Positions 1 through 10,227 are shown, counted from the first letter of the stretch. The stretch: DNA of 64,000 bases from Olleya marilimosa CAM030 (GCF_000518485.1 NZ_JADR01000010.1:92512-156511); one strand, 5' to 3'. The notes: generated by a model from the sequence alone, not told the origin. Numbers and translations are program-made.

Positions 1-1476
1 TCTATATCTATATTCTGATATTAATATGTTAACACTATTTGCTGTTAAACTGTTTTCTGTAAATCCTCTTATAGTATTTATACCTCCAAACCTATATAAT
101 TCGTTTTCAAAATAGTTGTCAGATTCAAGTCTTTGAATTATTGTTTTTAAATAAATGCTATTAGTTTGGTTTAAATTAAAAATGTGATTTCCAGTTAAAT
201 TTAAGATGCTTTGTTTTGTTTTTTTTACTGATGTATTCCGTGATCCAACACCAATTTCTAAGTTTAGGTTTGTTTTTGTTTTAAAAATTTTGTCTTCGTT
301 TTGCAACGTTTGATATTGATATTTTAATGTGTAAATATTACTATTAAAGTCTGTAATGTTGGTTATGTTATCATTATTTGATAGGTTACTGGATTCTGTT
401 GCTGTAATTCCTGCATAAACACGATTAGCATCATTTATTTGATAATATAGATTGGCTTTTTGTTTTGTGTTTATAAAGGTGGAGTCTCTTTTTAAAATTT
501 GTAAGCTTGCCTCAAGTCCAATGGGAGAAGAAAATATATATGGAAGACTTGTTGTAAGGTTAAAGTTTTTTTGATCACTTTCATCACTTTTATAATTTAA
601 GTGTAATGTTTCCCCGTAATTTAAATTGTTGTTTAGCATCAAATCCAAATACCCGTTAAACTCTAATTTGTCAGTTTTTTCGTTAGTTGTAAATCCAATA
701 TATCCATCAAAATTATTGCTAGACATTTTTTCTAGATATAAATAAAGGTGTGTTGAATCTTTTGAAAATAATATTTCAGGACTTTTTGATTGTCTTGCAA
801 AATTTAAGTTTTTTAATGCTTTAGTTTTCCTATTAATAGCGTCTATGTTAAAAGTGCTATTTGTGTTTATTTTTAAAAAGCGCTTTAAAAATGATTTAGG
901 AAATTTTTCATAGCCTTTAATTATTATTTTATCTAATCCTCTTTTTATGTCATCAACGCTTACAATTAATTTGGCTGTCAGAGTATTTTGGTTTGTTTTA
1001 ATTATGTCAGTTAGTTTTAATGAAGAAAAAGGGTAGCCTGATGATGCAATAATTTTATTGTATCTCAAAAGTTCGGTTTCAATTTTTGAATAAGGAATTA
1101 TAATGGTGTTGTCCTTATTTTTTTTTAGATTTAGTTTCGAAAAATAATATTGCTTAATAATATTACTGTCTAATTTTACGATTAAATTTTCTATTTTGTT
1201 TTTCAGTTCAATTTTAGCCAAGTAAATTGAGTCGCTGTCTTTAATTAAGTTTTTTAAGTTGTTATTTATATATCCACTTGTTTTAAGCTTTTGCTGAAAC
1301 TTAGAAACTTCTTCCATTAATTGTTTTAATGTTTCGTGCTTACTTTCATATTTATATTTAGAGATAATTGTTTCGTCTTCAATGTTCGTTCCAGAGATAT
1401 TTAAGATTTTTTCTTGACTCAAACTAAAGTTAAATAAAAGAAGAAAAAGTACTAGAGCTGGTGATTTATAATTCAA
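1..1476 (-). CDS. Omp85-family outer-membrane protein (BamA/TamA-like), C-terminus outside window
   Basis: The reverse strand is open from 1476 to the window edge (492 codons, no stop). No ATG lies between the upstream in-frame stop (about 1575) and the coding region, so I chose a TTG at 1476. It gives a short lysine-containing N-terminus, a hydrophobic run rich in Leu and Phe, and a SLSQE cleavage region typical of Flavobacteria. The middle has a POTRA-like segment (IIKGYEKFP, then a conserved leucine-rich stretch). The visible C-terminal part is beta-barrel-like and contains FGGINTIRGF, which matches the conserved Omp85 barrel motif (GG..xxRGF). Family members insert or translocate proteins at the outer membrane. 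The predicted product differs from canonical BamA in having an N-terminal helical region with few recognisable POTRAs. The specific role is unknown. Confidence 0.72.
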   Translation of the reverse strand, partial: MNYKSPALVLFLLLFNFSLSQEKILNISGTNIEDETIISKYKYESKHETLKQLMEEVSKFQQKLKTSGYINNNLKNLIKDSDSIYLAKIELKNKIENLIVKLDSNIIKQYYFSKLNLKKNKDNTIIIPYSKIETELLRYNKIIASSGYPFSSLKLTDIIKTNQNTLTAKLIVSVDDIKRGLDKIIIKGYEKFPKSFLKRFLKINTNSTFNIDAINRKTKALKNLNFARQSKSPEILFSKDSTHLYLYLEKMSSNNFDGYIGFTTNEKTDKLEFNGYLDLMLNNNLNYGETLHLNYKSDESDQKNFNLTTSLPYIFSSPIGLEASLQILKRDSTFINTKQKANLYYQINDANRVYAGITATESSNLSNNDNITNITDFNSNIYTLKYQYQTLQNEDKIFKTKTNLNLEIGVGSRNTSVKKTKQSILNLTGNHIFNLNQTNSIYLKTIIQRLESDNYFENELYRFGGINTIRGFTENSLTANSVNILISEYRYR

Positions 1477-1582
1477 GTTGCGATAGTTATAGGTTAAATT
1501 ATAAATTAACGTAAAAATCTTCCCTTTTAATGTATTGTTGTCTTTTATTTTTAAATTCTGTTGAAAATTAATGAATTAACGT

Positions 1583-1612
1583 TTGATTAATCAAATTTAA
1601 TTTCTACCTTTG
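1583..1612 (+). promoter_or_regulatory. Promoter of the ribosomal block, TTG-N19-TACCTTTG
   Basis: TTG at 1583-1585 and TACCTTTG at 1605-1612 are separated by 19 bases, matching the Bacteroidota housekeeping promoter (TTG at -33, TAnnTTTG at -7). Transcription should start near 1617. The first transcribed bases can fold into a small hairpin (CCTCT 1617-1621 with AGAGG 1627-1631), leaving about 25 unpaired A/T-rich bases before the rpsL start. The TTG lies inside the perfect palindrome TTTGATTAATCAAA (1582-1595). Confidence 0.8.
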
Positions 1613-1656
1613 CAGCCCTCTTAGAGAGAGGTAACATAAAATTATATTAAAGTTAT

Positions 1657-2031
1657 ATGCCAACAATTTCACAATTAGTACGAAAAGGAAGAGCCAAAAT
1701 AACCAAGAAGAGTAAATCGGCTGCTTTAGATTCGTGTCCTCAAAGACGTGGTGTGTGTACTCGTGTTTATACAACGACACCTAAAAAACCTAACTCAGCA
1801 ATGCGTAAGGTAGCAAGGGTTCGTTTGACAAACGGAAACGAAGTAAATGCATACATCGGTGGAGAAGGTCACAATTTACAAGAGCACTCGATAGTATTGG
1901 TTAGAGGTGGAAGGGTAAAAGATTTACCAGGAGTTAGATATCACATCGTTCGTGGTGCTTTAGACACAGCAGGTGTTGCAGGTAGAACACAACGTAGATC
2001 TAAGTATGGTGCAAAACGCCCTAAAAGTTAA
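1657..2031 (+). CDS. rpsL: 30S ribosomal protein S12 (uS12)
   Basis: The protein has 124 residues, the usual S12 length. It sits in the 30S decoding centre and monitors codon-anticodon pairing. The two conserved loops are present: [13 protein letters not shown] (residues 39-51) and [10 protein letters not shown] (87-96). The lysines at 43 and 88, where streptomycin-resistance changes arise in other bacteria, are wild type. It is the first gene of the block. The leader has no Shine-Dalgarno sequence, only an A/T-rich stretch, as is normal in this phylum. Confidence 0.98.
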   Translation: MPTISQLVRKGRAKITKKSKSAALDSCPQRRGVCTRVYTTTPKKPNSAMRKVARVRLTNGNEVNAYIGGEGHNLQEHSIVLVRGGRVKDLPGVRYHIVRGALDTAGVAGRTQRRSKYGAKRPKS

Positions 2032-2053
2032 TTAAAAAACTTAAGAAGAAGAC

Positions 2054-2530
2054 ATGAGAAAAAGAGCAGCGAAAAAAAGACCGCTTTTACCAGATCCTCG
2101 CTTTAACGATCAGTTAGTAACTAGATTTGTTAATATGATGATGTGGGACGGAAAGAAGTCTGTAGCCTTTAAGGTGTTTTATGATGCAATTGACATCGTA
2201 GATACTAAAAAGACAGACGAAGAAAAAACAGCTTTAGAAATTTGGAAAGACGCATTGTCTAACGTTATGCCTCACGTAGAAGTGCGTAGTCGTAGAGTTG
2301 GTGGAGCAACGTTTCAAATACCTAACCCAATACGTGCAGATCGTAAGGTTTCAACTGCAATGAAATGGTTGATTAGTTATTCTCGTAAGAGAAACGAAAA
2401 ATCTATGGCATTACGTTTAGCTTCAGAAATTTTAGCAGCAGCTAAAGAAGAAGGAGCAGCAGTTAAGAAACGTGTAGATACTCACAAAATGGCAGAGGCA
2501 AACAAAGCATTCTCTCACTTTAGATTTTAA
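2054..2530 (+). CDS. rpsG: 30S ribosomal protein S7 (uS7)
   Basis: The 158-residue product is full length for S7, which nucleates assembly of the 30S head and contacts the E-site tRNA. The family signature around [23 protein letters not shown] and the VGGATFQIP beta-ribbon are clear. It follows rpsL by 22 bases and precedes fusA by 6, the standard str-operon order rpsL-rpsG-fusA. No tuf gene follows in this window. Confidence 0.98.
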   Translation: MRKRAAKKRPLLPDPRFNDQLVTRFVNMMMWDGKKSVAFKVFYDAIDIVDTKKTDEEKTALEIWKDALSNVMPHVEVRSRRVGGATFQIPNPIRADRKVSTAMKWLISYSRKRNEKSMALRLASEILAAAKEEGAAVKKRVDTHKMAEANKAFSHFRF

Positions 2531-2536
2531 TAAGAC

Positions 2537-4663
2537 ATGGCTAGAGATTTAAAATTCACAAGAAATATTGGAATTGCTGCTCATATTGATGCAGGTAAAA
2601 CTACAACAACTGAGCGAGTTCTTTATTATACAGGTGTTTCACATAAAATTGGAGAAGTACATGATGGTGCTGCAACAATGGACTGGATGGAGCAAGAGCA
2701 AGAACGTGGTATTACTATTACATCTGCTGCAACAACTTGTACATGGAAGTTTCCTTTAGAAAACGCAGAACCTACTCCTGATACTAAAGATTATCATTTT
2801 AATATTATTGATACTCCTGGTCACGTAGATTTTACTGTAGAGGTAAATAGATCTTTACGTGTATTAGATGGTTTAGTATTCTTGTTTAGTGCTGTTGATG
2901 GTGTTGAGCCTCAGTCAGAGACTAACTGGAGATTAGCTGATAACTATAAAGTGCCTAGAATTGGTTTCGTTAACAAAATGGACCGTCAAGGATCAGACTT
3001 TTTAGGGGTTTGTCAACAAGTAAAAGATATGTTAAAATCAAATGCGGTGCCAATCGTTTTAAATATTGGTGACGAAGAGGATTTTAAAGGTATCATTGAT
3101 TTAGTGAAAAACCGTGCGATTGTATGGCACGATGAAACTCAAGGAGCAACATTCGATGTTATCGAAATTCCTGAGGATATGAAGGAAGAAGCTCGTAAAT
3201 ATCGTGCACTTTTAATTGAAGAAGTAGCAAGTTATGATGAGAATCTTTTAGAGAAATTTATGGAAGATGAAAACTCTATTACAGAAGAAGAAGTGCATGC
3301 TGCACTTAGAGCTGCTGTAATGGATATGGCAATCATTCCAATGATTTGTGGTTCAGCATTTAAAAACAAAGGTGTTCAGTTCTTATTAGACGCTGTATGT
3401 CGTTACTTGCCTTCTCCAATGGATAAGGAAGGAATTAAAGGTGTGAATCCAGAGACAGAAAAAGAAGAATTACGTAAGCCAAGTGTTGATGAGCCTTTTG
3501 CTGCTTTAGCATTCAAGATTGCTACAGATCCTTTCGTAGGACGTTTAGCATTCTTTAGAGCTTATTCAGGTCGTTTAGATGCAGGTTCGTACGTGTTAAA
3601 TAATCGTTCTGGTAAAAAAGAACGTATCTCACGTATCTATCAAATGCACGCTAACAAGCAAAATGCAATTGATTTTATTGAGGCTGGAGATATTGGAGCT
3701 GCTGTAGGATTTAAATCTATCAAAACTGGAGATACACTTTCAGACGAGAAGCATCCTATAGTATTAGAATCTATGGACTTTCCTGATCCAGTAATTGGTA
3801 TTGCAGTAGAGCCTAAAACTAAGGCTGATGTTGATAAATTAGGTATTGGATTAGCTAAACTAGCAGAAGAAGATCCTACTTTTACAGTACGTTCAGACGA
3901 GGCTTCTGGTCAGACTATTATTTCTGGTATGGGTGAGCTTCACTTAGATGTAATTGTAGATCGTTTAAGACGTGAATTTAAAGTAGAGGTTAATCAAGGT
4001 CAACCTCAAGTAGAGTACAAAGAAGCTATTACAGCATCTGCAGATCACAGAGAAGTTTATAAGAAACAATCTGGTGGACGTGGTAAATTTGCTGATATTG
4101 TATTTACTGTTGAGCCAGCAGACGAAGGTGTTGTTGGACTTCAATTTGAGTCTATAATTAAAGGTGGTAACGTTCCTAAAGAATTTATTCCTTCAATTGA
4201 AAAAGGATTTAAGATGGCTATGGTTAATGGACCATTAGCAGGTTATGAAATTGATGCTATGAAAGTAACTCTTAAAGATGGATCTTACCACGACGTGGAT
4301 TCTGATCAATTATCTTTCGAGTTAGCTGCTAAGTTAGGTTTCAAAAACTGTGCTAAAGCTGCAAAAGCTGTAATTATGGAGCCTATTATGAAACTTGAGG
4401 TAATTACTCCTGAAGAAAACATGGGTGATATCGTTGGAGATTTAAATAGAAGAAGAGGTCAAGTGAGTGACATGGGAGATAGAGCTGGTGCAAAAACTGT
4501 AAAAGCAACCGTGCCATTATCAGAAATGTTTGGATATGTAACTACATTAAGAACGTTATCTTCTGGTAGAGCTACTTCTACAATGGAATTTTCACATTAT
4601 GCTGAAACTCCTTCTAATATTTCAGAAGAAGTAATAAAAGCTGCTAAAGGCGTTGAATCGTAA
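2537..4663 (+). CDS. fusA: Elongation factor G
   Basis: This 708-residue translational GTPase drives tRNA-mRNA translocation and, with ribosome recycling factor, ribosome splitting. The G-domain motifs are intact: AHIDAGKTT (P-loop, about residues 15-23), RGITI (switch I), DTPGHVD (switch II) and NKMD. Domains II to V follow at normal length, including [10 protein letters not shown] and the domain IV/V region ending in the YAETPSNI segment. It lies 6 bases after rpsG and 12 before rpsJ, so it should be co-transcribed with both. I see no sign of the split fusA1/fusA2 type. Confidence 0.98.
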   Translation: MARDLKFTRNIGIAAHIDAGKTTTTERVLYYTGVSHKIGEVHDGAATMDWMEQEQERGITITSAATTCTWKFPLENAEPTPDTKDYHFNIIDTPGHVDFTVEVNRSLRVLDGLVFLFSAVDGVEPQSETNWRLADNYKVPRIGFVNKMDRQGSDFLGVCQQVKDMLKSNAVPIVLNIGDEEDFKGIIDLVKNRAIVWHDETQGATFDVIEIPEDMKEEARKYRALLIEEVASYDENLLEKFMEDENSITEEEVHAALRAAVMDMAIIPMICGSAFKNKGVQFLLDAVCRYLPSPMDKEGIKGVNPETEKEELRKPSVDEPFAALAFKIATDPFVGRLAFFRAYSGRLDAGSYVLNNRSGKKERISRIYQMHANKQNAIDFIEAGDIGAAVGFKSIKTGDTLSDEKHPIVLESMDFPDPVIGIAVEPKTKADVDKLGIGLAKLAEEDPTFTVRSDEASGQTIISGMGELHLDVIVDRLRREFKVEVNQGQPQVEYKEAITASADHREVYKKQSGGRGKFADIVFTVEPADEGVVGLQFESIIKGGNVPKEFIPSIEKGFKMAMVNGPLAGYEIDAMKVTLKDGSYHDVDSDQLSFELAAKLGFKNCAKAAKAVIMEPIMKLEVITPEENMGDIVGDLNRRRGQVSDMGDRAGAKTVKATVPLSEMFGYVTTLRTLSSGRATSTMEFSHYAETPSNISEEVIKAAKGVES

Positions 4664-4675
4664 ATCTTAAAGAAA

Positions 4676-4981
4676 ATGAGTCAAAAAATCAGAATAAAAT
4701 TAAAATCTTACGATCACAATTTAGTAGATAAATCTGCTGAGAAGATTGTAAAGACAGTAAAAAGTACAGGAGCTGTTGTAACTGGGCCAATTCCATTACC
4801 AACTCATAAAAAAATATTTACTGTATTACGTTCACCACACGTAAATAAGAAGTCTAGAGAACAATTTCAATTAAGCTCTTACAAGAGATTATTGGATATT
4901 TACTCTTCATCTTCTAAGACTATTGATGCTTTAATGAAGCTTGAATTACCAAGTGGAGTAGAAGTAGAAATCAAAGTTTAA
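4676..4981 (+). CDS. rpsJ: 30S ribosomal protein S10 (uS10)
   Basis: The 101-residue product carries the S10 core ([14 protein letters not shown] at the start, [28 protein letters not shown] in the middle). S10 is part of the 30S head and, as NusE, of transcription antitermination complexes. It is attached to fusA (12 bases) but separated from rplC by a 145-base structured spacer. In this genome rpsJ therefore groups with the str genes, with a possible control point between it and the rest of the S10 cluster. Confidence 0.98.
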   Translation: MSQKIRIKLKSYDHNLVDKSAEKIVKTVKSTGAVVTGPIPLPTHKKIFTVLRSPHVNKKSREQFQLSSYKRLLDIYSSSSKTIDALMKLELPSGVEVEIKV

Positions 4982-4989
4982 GTAATTAA

Positions 4990-5098
4990 TTCGTTTAAAG
5001 GTTTTAAACGAAACATGTCCTAAGCTTCGAGCGAAGGAAAAACGGTAAAAATACAATTCAAGGCTGAAACGTATTTTCGGCCTTGAATATTTTTTAAT
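4990..5098 (+). promoter_or_regulatory. Structured leader with terminator-like hairpin between rpsJ and rplC
   Basis: Three inverted repeats follow each other. The first is a 10-bp perfect stem with a GGT loop (TTCGTTTAAA 4990-4999 with TTTAAACGAA 5003-5012). The second is a short stem (CTTCG/CGAAG, 5025-5036). The third is a 14-bp stem with one G-T pair (5056-5069 with 5075-5088), followed by a T-rich tract at 5090-5095. The last looks like an intrinsic terminator placed inside a co-oriented operon. No TAnnTTTG box is visible between it and rplC at 5127, so an attenuator is more likely than a simple operon boundary. The controlling ligand is unknown; a ribosomal protein is the natural guess. 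Confidence 0.65.
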
Positions 5099-5126
5099 AA
5101 ATAGTAATAACAAATAAATAATAATT

Positions 5127-5744
5127 ATGTCTGGGTTAATTGGAAAAAAAATCGGTATGACCAGCATTTTCGATGAAAATGGTAAGAATGTACCATGTAC
5201 AGTAATCGAAGCTGGACCATGTATCGTTACCCAAGTCAGAACTGAAGAAGTTGACGGTTATAATGCTGTTCAACTTGGTTTCGATGACGCGACAGAAAAA
5301 AGTGCTACTAAAGCTGACTTAGGTCATGCTAAAAAAGCAGGGACTTCTGTAAAACGCAAAATCGTTGAATTCAAAGGTTTTGATGCGGAGTACAAGTTAG
5401 GTGATGCAATCACTGTTGAGCACTTTGTAGAAGGTGAATTTGTTGATGTATCAGGTACATCTAAAGGAAAAGGATTTCAAGGGGTTGTAAAACGTCATGG
5501 GTTTGGTGGTGTAGGTCAAGCTACTCACGGACAGCATAACCGTTTAAGAGCACCAGGATCTATTGGAGCAGCTTCTTATCCAGCAAGAGTATTCAAAGGA
5601 ATGCGTATGGCAGGAAGAATGGGAACAGATTCAGTTAAAGTTGAAAATTTAAGAGTTTTAAAAGTAGTTCCTGAAAAGAATTTACTAGTTGTTAAAGGTT
5701 GTGTACCTGGACATAAAAACGCTTATGTAATTATCAGAAAATAA
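5127..5744 (+). CDS. rplC: 50S ribosomal protein L3 (uL3)
   Basis: The 205-residue product begins [19 protein letters not shown] and contains the glycine-rich central extension [12 protein letters not shown] that reaches toward the peptidyl-transferase centre. The glutamine in that segment is the residue methylated in other bacteria. L3 initiates 50S assembly by binding the 3' part of 23S rRNA. It is the first gene after the structured spacer. Its stop codon overlaps the rplD start (TAATG), so the two are translationally coupled. Confidence 0.98.
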   Translation: MSGLIGKKIGMTSIFDENGKNVPCTVIEAGPCIVTQVRTEEVDGYNAVQLGFDDATEKSATKADLGHAKKAGTSVKRKIVEFKGFDAEYKLGDAITVEHFVEGEFVDVSGTSKGKGFQGVVKRHGFGGVGQATHGQHNRLRAPGSIGAASYPARVFKGMRMAGRMGTDSVKVENLRVLKVVPEKNLLVVKGCVPGHKNAYVIIRK

Positions 5745-6373
5745 TGAAAGTAGCAGTTTTAGATATAAACGGAAAAGAAACAGGTAGAAAGGCAGACCTT
5801 TCTGACGGTGTTTTTGCTATTGAACCTAATAATCACGCTGTATATTTGGACGTTAAGCAATATTTAGCAAACCAAAGACAGGGAACTCACAAAGCTAAAG
5901 AGCGTGCTGAGATTATTGGTAGTACACGTAAGATTAAAAAACAAAAGGGTACTGGTACAGCCAGAGCAGGTAGTATTAAGTCAGGAGTTTTTAGAGGTGG
6001 AGGACGTATGTTCGGACCAAGACCAAGAAACTATTCATTTAAACTTAACAAAAGCTTAAAACGTTTAGCGCGTAAATCAGCTTTAAGTATCAAGGCAAAT
6101 GAAAAGTCTATTATTGTCCTTGAGGACTTTAATTTTGATGCTCCAAAGACTAAAAACTTTACAGCGGTATTGAATGCGTTAGACTTACAGAATAAAAAAT
6201 CTCTGTTTGTGTTGGGTACGTCGAATAATAATGTATATTTGTCGTCACGTAATTTGAAAGGCTCAGAAGTTATAATTGCCTCAGAATTAAGTACTTATAA
6301 AATATTAAATGCAAATCAAGTTGTCCTTTTAGAGAGCTCTTTAGAAGGAATTGAGTCGAATTTAAGTAAATAG
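5744..6373 (+). CDS. rplD: 50S ribosomal protein L4 (uL4)
   Basis: The 209-residue protein has the L4 exit-tunnel loop ([19 protein letters not shown], about residues 67-85) and the core [23 protein letters not shown]4 lines the nascent-peptide tunnel, and in gamma-proteobacteria it represses its own S10 operon. It overlaps rplC by one base and is followed by rplW after 7 bases. Whether it binds the structured leader upstream of rplC is an open question. Confidence 0.98.
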   Translation: MKVAVLDINGKETGRKADLSDGVFAIEPNNHAVYLDVKQYLANQRQGTHKAKERAEIIGSTRKIKKQKGTGTARAGSIKSGVFRGGGRMFGPRPRNYSFKLNKSLKRLARKSALSIKANEKSIIVLEDFNFDAPKTKNFTAVLNALDLQNKKSLFVLGTSNNNVYLSSRNLKGSEVIIASELSTYKILNANQVVLLESSLEGIESNLSK

Positions 6374-6380
6374 AAACAAA

Positions 6381-6671
6381 ATGAATATCTTAATTAAACC
6401 TATAATCACGGAAAAAGCAACTGCTAATAGCGAGTTAAACAACTGCTATAGTTTCTTTGTGAACACTAAGGCGAACAAGGTAGAAATCAAAAAAGCAGTT
6501 GAAGCTGCTTATGGAGTTTCTGTTGAAAAAGTTCGTACTATAAATGTCCGTCCAGATAGAAGTACCAAGTTTACTAAAACTGGTATTCAACATGGTAAAA
6601 CAAATGCTAAGAAAAAAGCAATTGTACAACTGGCGGAAGGTGAAATGATTGATTTATACACTAACATGTAA
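6381..6671 (+). CDS. rplW: 50S ribosomal protein L23 (uL23)
   Basis: The 96-residue product shows the L23 pattern: IIKPIITEKAT near the start, then KANKVEIKKAVEAAYGVSVEKVRTINV. L23 sits at the tunnel exit and is the docking site for SRP and trigger factor; the SRP protein gene ffh is also in this window. It is 7 bases from rplD and 10 from rplB, in normal S10-cluster order. Confidence 0.97.
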   Translation: MNILIKPIITEKATANSELNNCYSFFVNTKANKVEIKKAVEAAYGVSVEKVRTINVRPDRSTKFTKTGIQHGKTNAKKKAIVQLAEGEMIDLYTNM

Positions 6672-6681
6672 TTAAAGACAA

Positions 6682-7506
6682 ATGTCAGTAAGAAAATTAA
6701 AACCAATCACACCAGGTCAGCGATTTAGAGTAGTTAATGGATTTGACGCCATTACTACTGACAAGCCGGAAAAAAGCTTATTAGCTCCGAAAAAACGATC
6801 AGGTGGTAGAAACAGTCAAGGACGTATGACTATGCGCTATAAAGGTGGTGGTCATAAACGTAGATATCGTTTAATTGATTTCAAAAGAACTAAAGTAGGT
6901 GTTCCTGCTGAAGTAGCATCAATTCAATACGATCCAAACAGAACCGCTTTTATTGCATTATTAAATTACCAAGACGGAGAGAAAGCTTATATTATTGCTC
7001 AAAATGGTTTACAAGTTGGTCAAACTGTCGTTTCAGGTGAAGGTTCTTCTCCAGAAATTGGAAACGCAATGCCATTAGCTAATATTCCTCTAGGAACAAT
7101 TATCTCATGTGTTGAGTTAAGACCAGGACAAGGTGCTGTTATGGCAAGAAGTGCTGGAGCATTTGCTCAATTAATGGCAAGAGATGGTAAGTTTGCAACA
7201 ATTAAATTGCCGTCAGGTGAAACTAGATTAATTTTAGTTACATGTATGGCAACAATTGGAGCAGTGTCTAATTCAGATCACCAATTATTGGTCTCAGGTA
7301 AGGCTGGACGTAGTAGATGGTTAGGTAGAAGACCAAGAACAAGACCAGTTGTAATGAATCCAGTTGATCACCCAATGGGAGGTGGAGAAGGTAAGTCATC
7401 AGGTGGACATCCACGTTCTAGAAACGGTATACCAGCTAAAGGATATAGAACACGTTCTAAAACTAAAGCGAGTAATAAATATATTGTAGAACGTAGAAAG
7501 AAATAA
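6682..7506 (+). CDS. rplB: 50S ribosomal protein L2 (uL2)
   Basis: The product has 274 residues, a typical length. The signature [12 protein letters not shown] and the conserved histidine in [10 protein letters not shown] (around residue 230), important for peptidyl transfer, are present. The N-terminal RNA-binding segment and the SH3-like core ([23 protein letters not shown]) are intact. L2 binds 23S rRNA at the subunit interface. It is spaced 10 bases after rplW and 6 before rpsS. Confidence 0.98.
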   Translation: MSVRKLKPITPGQRFRVVNGFDAITTDKPEKSLLAPKKRSGGRNSQGRMTMRYKGGGHKRRYRLIDFKRTKVGVPAEVASIQYDPNRTAFIALLNYQDGEKAYIIAQNGLQVGQTVVSGEGSSPEIGNAMPLANIPLGTIISCVELRPGQGAVMARSAGAFAQLMARDGKFATIKLPSGETRLILVTCMATIGAVSNSDHQLLVSGKAGRSRWLGRRPRTRPVVMNPVDHPMGGGEGKSSGGHPRSRNGIPAKGYRTRSKTKASNKYIVERRKK

Positions 7507-7512
7507 GAAATC

Positions 7513-7791
7513 ATGGCAAGATCATTAAAAAAAGGACCTTACGTTCACTATAAATTAGAGAAAAAAGTAGCTGACAATGTTGAAGCTAACAAAAAAACTG
7601 TTATTAAAACTTGGTCAAGAGCAAGTATGATAACACCTGATTTTGTTGGGCAAACAATTGCAGTGCATAACGGTCGTCAGTTTGTTCCAGTTTACGTTAC
7701 AGAAAACATGGTTGGACATAAGTTAGGAGAATTTTCACCAACAAGATCTTTTAGAGGTCACGCTGGTGCTAAAAATAAAGGTAAAAAGTAA
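7513..7791 (+). CDS. rpsS: 30S ribosomal protein S19 (uS19)
   Basis: The 92-residue product is full length. The opening [19 protein letters not shown] and the signature around [38 protein letters not shown] define S19, which pairs with S13 in the 30S head near the A site. It lies between rplB and rplV, with only 3 bases to the next start. Confidence 0.98.
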   Translation: MARSLKKGPYVHYKLEKKVADNVEANKKTVIKTWSRASMITPDFVGQTIAVHNGRQFVPVYVTENMVGHKLGEFSPTRSFRGHAGAKNKGKK

Positions 7792-7794
7792 GCT

Positions 7795-8202
7795 ATGGGA
7801 AGTCGTAAAAAACAAATGGCAGACGCTATTAAGGAAGGTAAAAAGCAAATCGCTTTTGCTAAACTTAATAACTGTCCTACGTCACCAAGAAAAATGCGTT
7901 TAGTAGCCGATTTAGTAAGAGGTGAACGCGTAGAAAAGGCACTTAATATTTTAAAGTTTAGTCAAAAAGAAGCTTCAAATCGTTTAGAAAAATTATTACT
8001 TTCGGCGATAGCTAATTGGCAAGCTAAGAATGAAGATGCAAGTATCGAAGATGCTGAATTATTTGTTCAAGAAATAAGAGTAGATGGTGGGTCTATGTTA
8101 AAAAGATTACGTCCAGCACCACAAGGACGTGCTCACAGAATAAGAAAACGCTCAAACCACGTGACAATCGTGGTTGGAGCTAACAATAACACACAAAGCT
8201 AA
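7795..8202 (+). CDS. rplV: 50S ribosomal protein L22 (uL22)
   Basis: The 135-residue product has the L22 core ([14 protein letters not shown], then the beta-hairpin [25 protein letters not shown]) that reaches into the exit tunnel. Compared with the shorter enterobacterial protein it has an N-terminal extension ([18 protein letters not shown]), which I recall as common in Flavobacteria, so I kept the upstream ATG only 3 bases from the rpsS stop. Confidence 0.97.
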   Translation: MGSRKKQMADAIKEGKKQIAFAKLNNCPTSPRKMRLVADLVRGERVEKALNILKFSQKEASNRLEKLLLSAIANWQAKNEDASIEDAELFVQEIRVDGGSMLKRLRPAPQGRAHRIRKRSNHVTIVVGANNNTQS

Positions 8203-8209
8203 GATAGAT

Positions 8210-8929
8210 ATGGGACAAAAGACAAATCCAATCGGAAATCGCTTAGGAATTATCAGAGGATGGGAGTCTAACTGGTACGGAGGAAACGATTATGGTGATA
8301 AACTTGCCGAAGACGATAAGATCAGAAAATACGTTCACGCGCGTTTATCTAAAGCTAGTGTATCTCGTGTAATAATTGAGAGAACTTTAAAACTTGTAAC
8401 CGTTACTATCACTACTGCTAGACCTGGTATCATTATCGGAAAAGGTGGTCAAGAGGTAGACAAGTTAAAAGAAGAACTTAAGAAAATTACAGGTAAAGAA
8501 GTTCAGATTAATATTTTTGAAATTAAAAGACCTGAACTTGATGCGTTTTTAGTAGCAACTAGTATTGCTCGTCAAATTGAAAATAGAATTTCATACAGAC
8601 GTGCTATTAAAATGGCTATAGCTGCAACAATGCGTATGAATGCTGAAGGAATAAAAGTACAGATTAGTGGTCGTTTAAATGGAGCTGAAATGGCGCGTTC
8701 AGAACACTACAAAGAAGGTCGTATTCCTTTATCAACTTTTAGAGCCGATATTGACTATGCTTTAGTTGAATCTCATACTACATATGGTAGATTAGGGGTT
8801 AAAGTATGGATCATGAAAGGTGAAGTATATGGTAAAAGAGAGCTTTCTCCTCTTGTTGGCTTAGCTAAGAAGCAAGGAAAAGGTGGACGTCAAGGAGGTG
8901 GTAAACCACAACAACGTCGTAGAAAGTAA
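8210..8929 (+). CDS. rpsC: 30S ribosomal protein S3 (uS3)
   Basis: I start at 8210 ([15 protein letters not shown]). An in-frame ATG at 8174 would add 12 residues that overlap rplV and match nothing in S3. The 239-residue product has the KH domain with GXXG loop ([11 protein letters not shown]) and the C-terminal S3 domain ([12 protein letters not shown], followed by the RAD segment). S3 lines the mRNA entry tunnel and takes part in helicase activity. It follows rplV by 7 bases. Confidence 0.98.
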   Translation: MGQKTNPIGNRLGIIRGWESNWYGGNDYGDKLAEDDKIRKYVHARLSKASVSRVIIERTLKLVTVTITTARPGIIIGKGGQEVDKLKEELKKITGKEVQINIFEIKRPELDAFLVATSIARQIENRISYRRAIKMAIAATMRMNAEGIKVQISGRLNGAEMARSEHYKEGRIPLSTFRADIDYALVESHTTYGRLGVKVWIMKGEVYGKRELSPLVGLAKKQGKGGRQGGGKPQQRRRK

Positions 8930-8949
8930 TTTTTTAAAGAACAGAAAAA

Positions 8950-9369
8950 ATGTTACAGCCTAAAAGAACAAAATTTAGAAAAATGCAAAAGGGACGTATG
9001 AAAGGGAACTCTGGTAGAGGTCACTTACTTTCAAACGGAACTTTTGGAATAAAATCATTGGATTCTAATTTTTTAACATCACGTCAAATTGAAGCAGCTC
9101 GTATTGCCGCTACACGTTACATGAAAAGAGAAGGTCAACTTTGGATTAAAATATTTCCAGATAAGCCTATTACAAAAAAGCCTCTTGAAGTACGTATGGG
9201 TAAAGGTAAAGGTGCAGTAGAATATTGGGCAGCAGTTGTTAAACCAGGAAGAATCCTTTTTGAAGTTGGAGGAGTGCCTTTAGAAGTTGCTAAAGAAGCA
9301 TTAAGACTTGCAGCTCAAAAATTACCAGTAAAAACTAAGTTTGTAATCGCTAGAGATTACGAAGCATAA
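8950..9369 (+). CDS. rplP: 50S ribosomal protein L16 (uL16)
   Basis: The 139-residue product starts [19 protein letters not shown] and contains the signature [13 protein letters not shown]16 binds near the A-site tRNA elbow and organises the peptidyl-transferase region late in 50S assembly. It has normal length and position between rpsC (20 bases) and rpmC (13 bases). Confidence 0.98.
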   Translation: MLQPKRTKFRKMQKGRMKGNSGRGHLLSNGTFGIKSLDSNFLTSRQIEAARIAATRYMKREGQLWIKIFPDKPITKKPLEVRMGKGKGAVEYWAAVVKPGRILFEVGGVPLEVAKEALRLAAQKLPVKTKFVIARDYEA

Positions 9370-9382
9370 TTTATTTGATATT

Positions 9383-9574
9383 ATGAAACAATCAGAAATT
9401 AAAGAATTATCTGTAGCTGAGTTACAAGAGAAACTTAGTGAAACAAAGAAGAGCTATTCAGATTTAAAAATGGCTCATGCAGTTTCTCCTTTAGAGAATC
9501 CAATTCAATTACGTCAAGTAAGACGTACGGTTGCAAAAATTGCAACAGAATTAACTAAAAGAGATTTAAAATAA
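9383..9574 (+). CDS. rpmC: 50S ribosomal protein L29 (uL29)
   Basis: The 63-residue two-helix protein ([18 protein letters not shown] at the start, [20 protein letters not shown] at the end) matches L29. It sits beside L23 at the tunnel exit. Length and position between rplP and rpsQ are standard. Confidence 0.96.
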   Translation: MKQSEIKELSVAELQEKLSETKKSYSDLKMAHAVSPLENPIQLRQVRRTVAKIATELTKRDLK

Positions 9575-9587
9575 TTCTGCTTACAAG

Positions 9588-9845
9588 ATGGAAAAAAGAA
9601 ACTTAAGAAAAGAGCGTATCGGGATCGTTACTAGTAACAAGATGCAAAAATCAATAGTGGTTGCTGAAGTTAAAAAAGTAAAACACCCTATGTACGGAAA
9701 GTTCGTGTTGAAAACTAAAAAATACGTTGCACACGATGAAACAAACGATTGTAATATTGGAGATACTGTAAAGATCATGGAAACAAGACCTTTAAGTAAA
9801 TCTAAATGTTGGAGATTAGTTGAAATAATTGAAAGAGCGAAGTAA
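9588..9845 (+). CDS. rpsQ: 30S ribosomal protein S17 (uS17)
   Basis: The 85-residue OB-fold protein begins [19 protein letters not shown] and has [22 protein letters not shown] and [18 protein letters not shown], the S17 hallmarks. It is an early 16S rRNA-binding protein. It is 13 bases from rpmC and 2 from rplN, so rpsQ and rplN are probably translationally coupled. Confidence 0.97.
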   Translation: MEKRNLRKERIGIVTSNKMQKSIVVAEVKKVKHPMYGKFVLKTKKYVAHDETNDCNIGDTVKIMETRPLSKSKCWRLVEIIERAK

Positions 9846-9847
9846 TT

Positions 9848-10216
9848 ATGGTACAACAAGAATCAAGACTAAGAGTAGCAGATAACACTGGAGCAAAGGA
9901 AGTTTTAACTATCCGTGTTCTAGGTGGTACTAAAAGAAGATACGCTTCTGTAGGTGACAAAATTGTTGTCACTGTAAAAGATGCGACTCCTAATGGAAAC
10001 ATTAAAAAAGGAGCTGTGTCTACAGCAGTAGTTGTACGTACTAAAAAAGAAGTTAGACGTCCAGACGGATCTTATATCAGATTTGATGATAACGCTTGTG
10101 TCCTTTTAAATCCTACTGGAGAAATGAGAGGTACACGTGTTTTTGGACCTGTAGCTAGAGAACTTCGTGATAAACAATTCATGAAAATTGTATCATTAGC
10201 ACCAGAGGTGCTTTAA
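9848..10216 (+). CDS. rplN: 50S ribosomal protein L14 (uL14)
   Basis: The 122-residue product begins [19 protein letters not shown] and includes the family signature around [29 protein letters not shown]14 forms an intersubunit bridge and is the binding site of the silencing factor RsfS. Its length matches the family exactly. Confidence 0.98.
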   Translation: MVQQESRLRVADNTGAKEVLTIRVLGGTKRRYASVGDKIVVTVKDATPNGNIKKGAVSTAVVVRTKKEVRRPDGSYIRFDDNACVLLNPTGEMRGTRVFGPVARELRDKQFMKIVSLAPEVL

Positions 10217-10227
10217 TTGATAAAAAA

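Noticed and set aside
8174..8209. Longer rpsC start at 8174
   Set aside because: It overlaps rplV and adds residues not found in S3; the ATG at 8210 gives the standard N-terminus.
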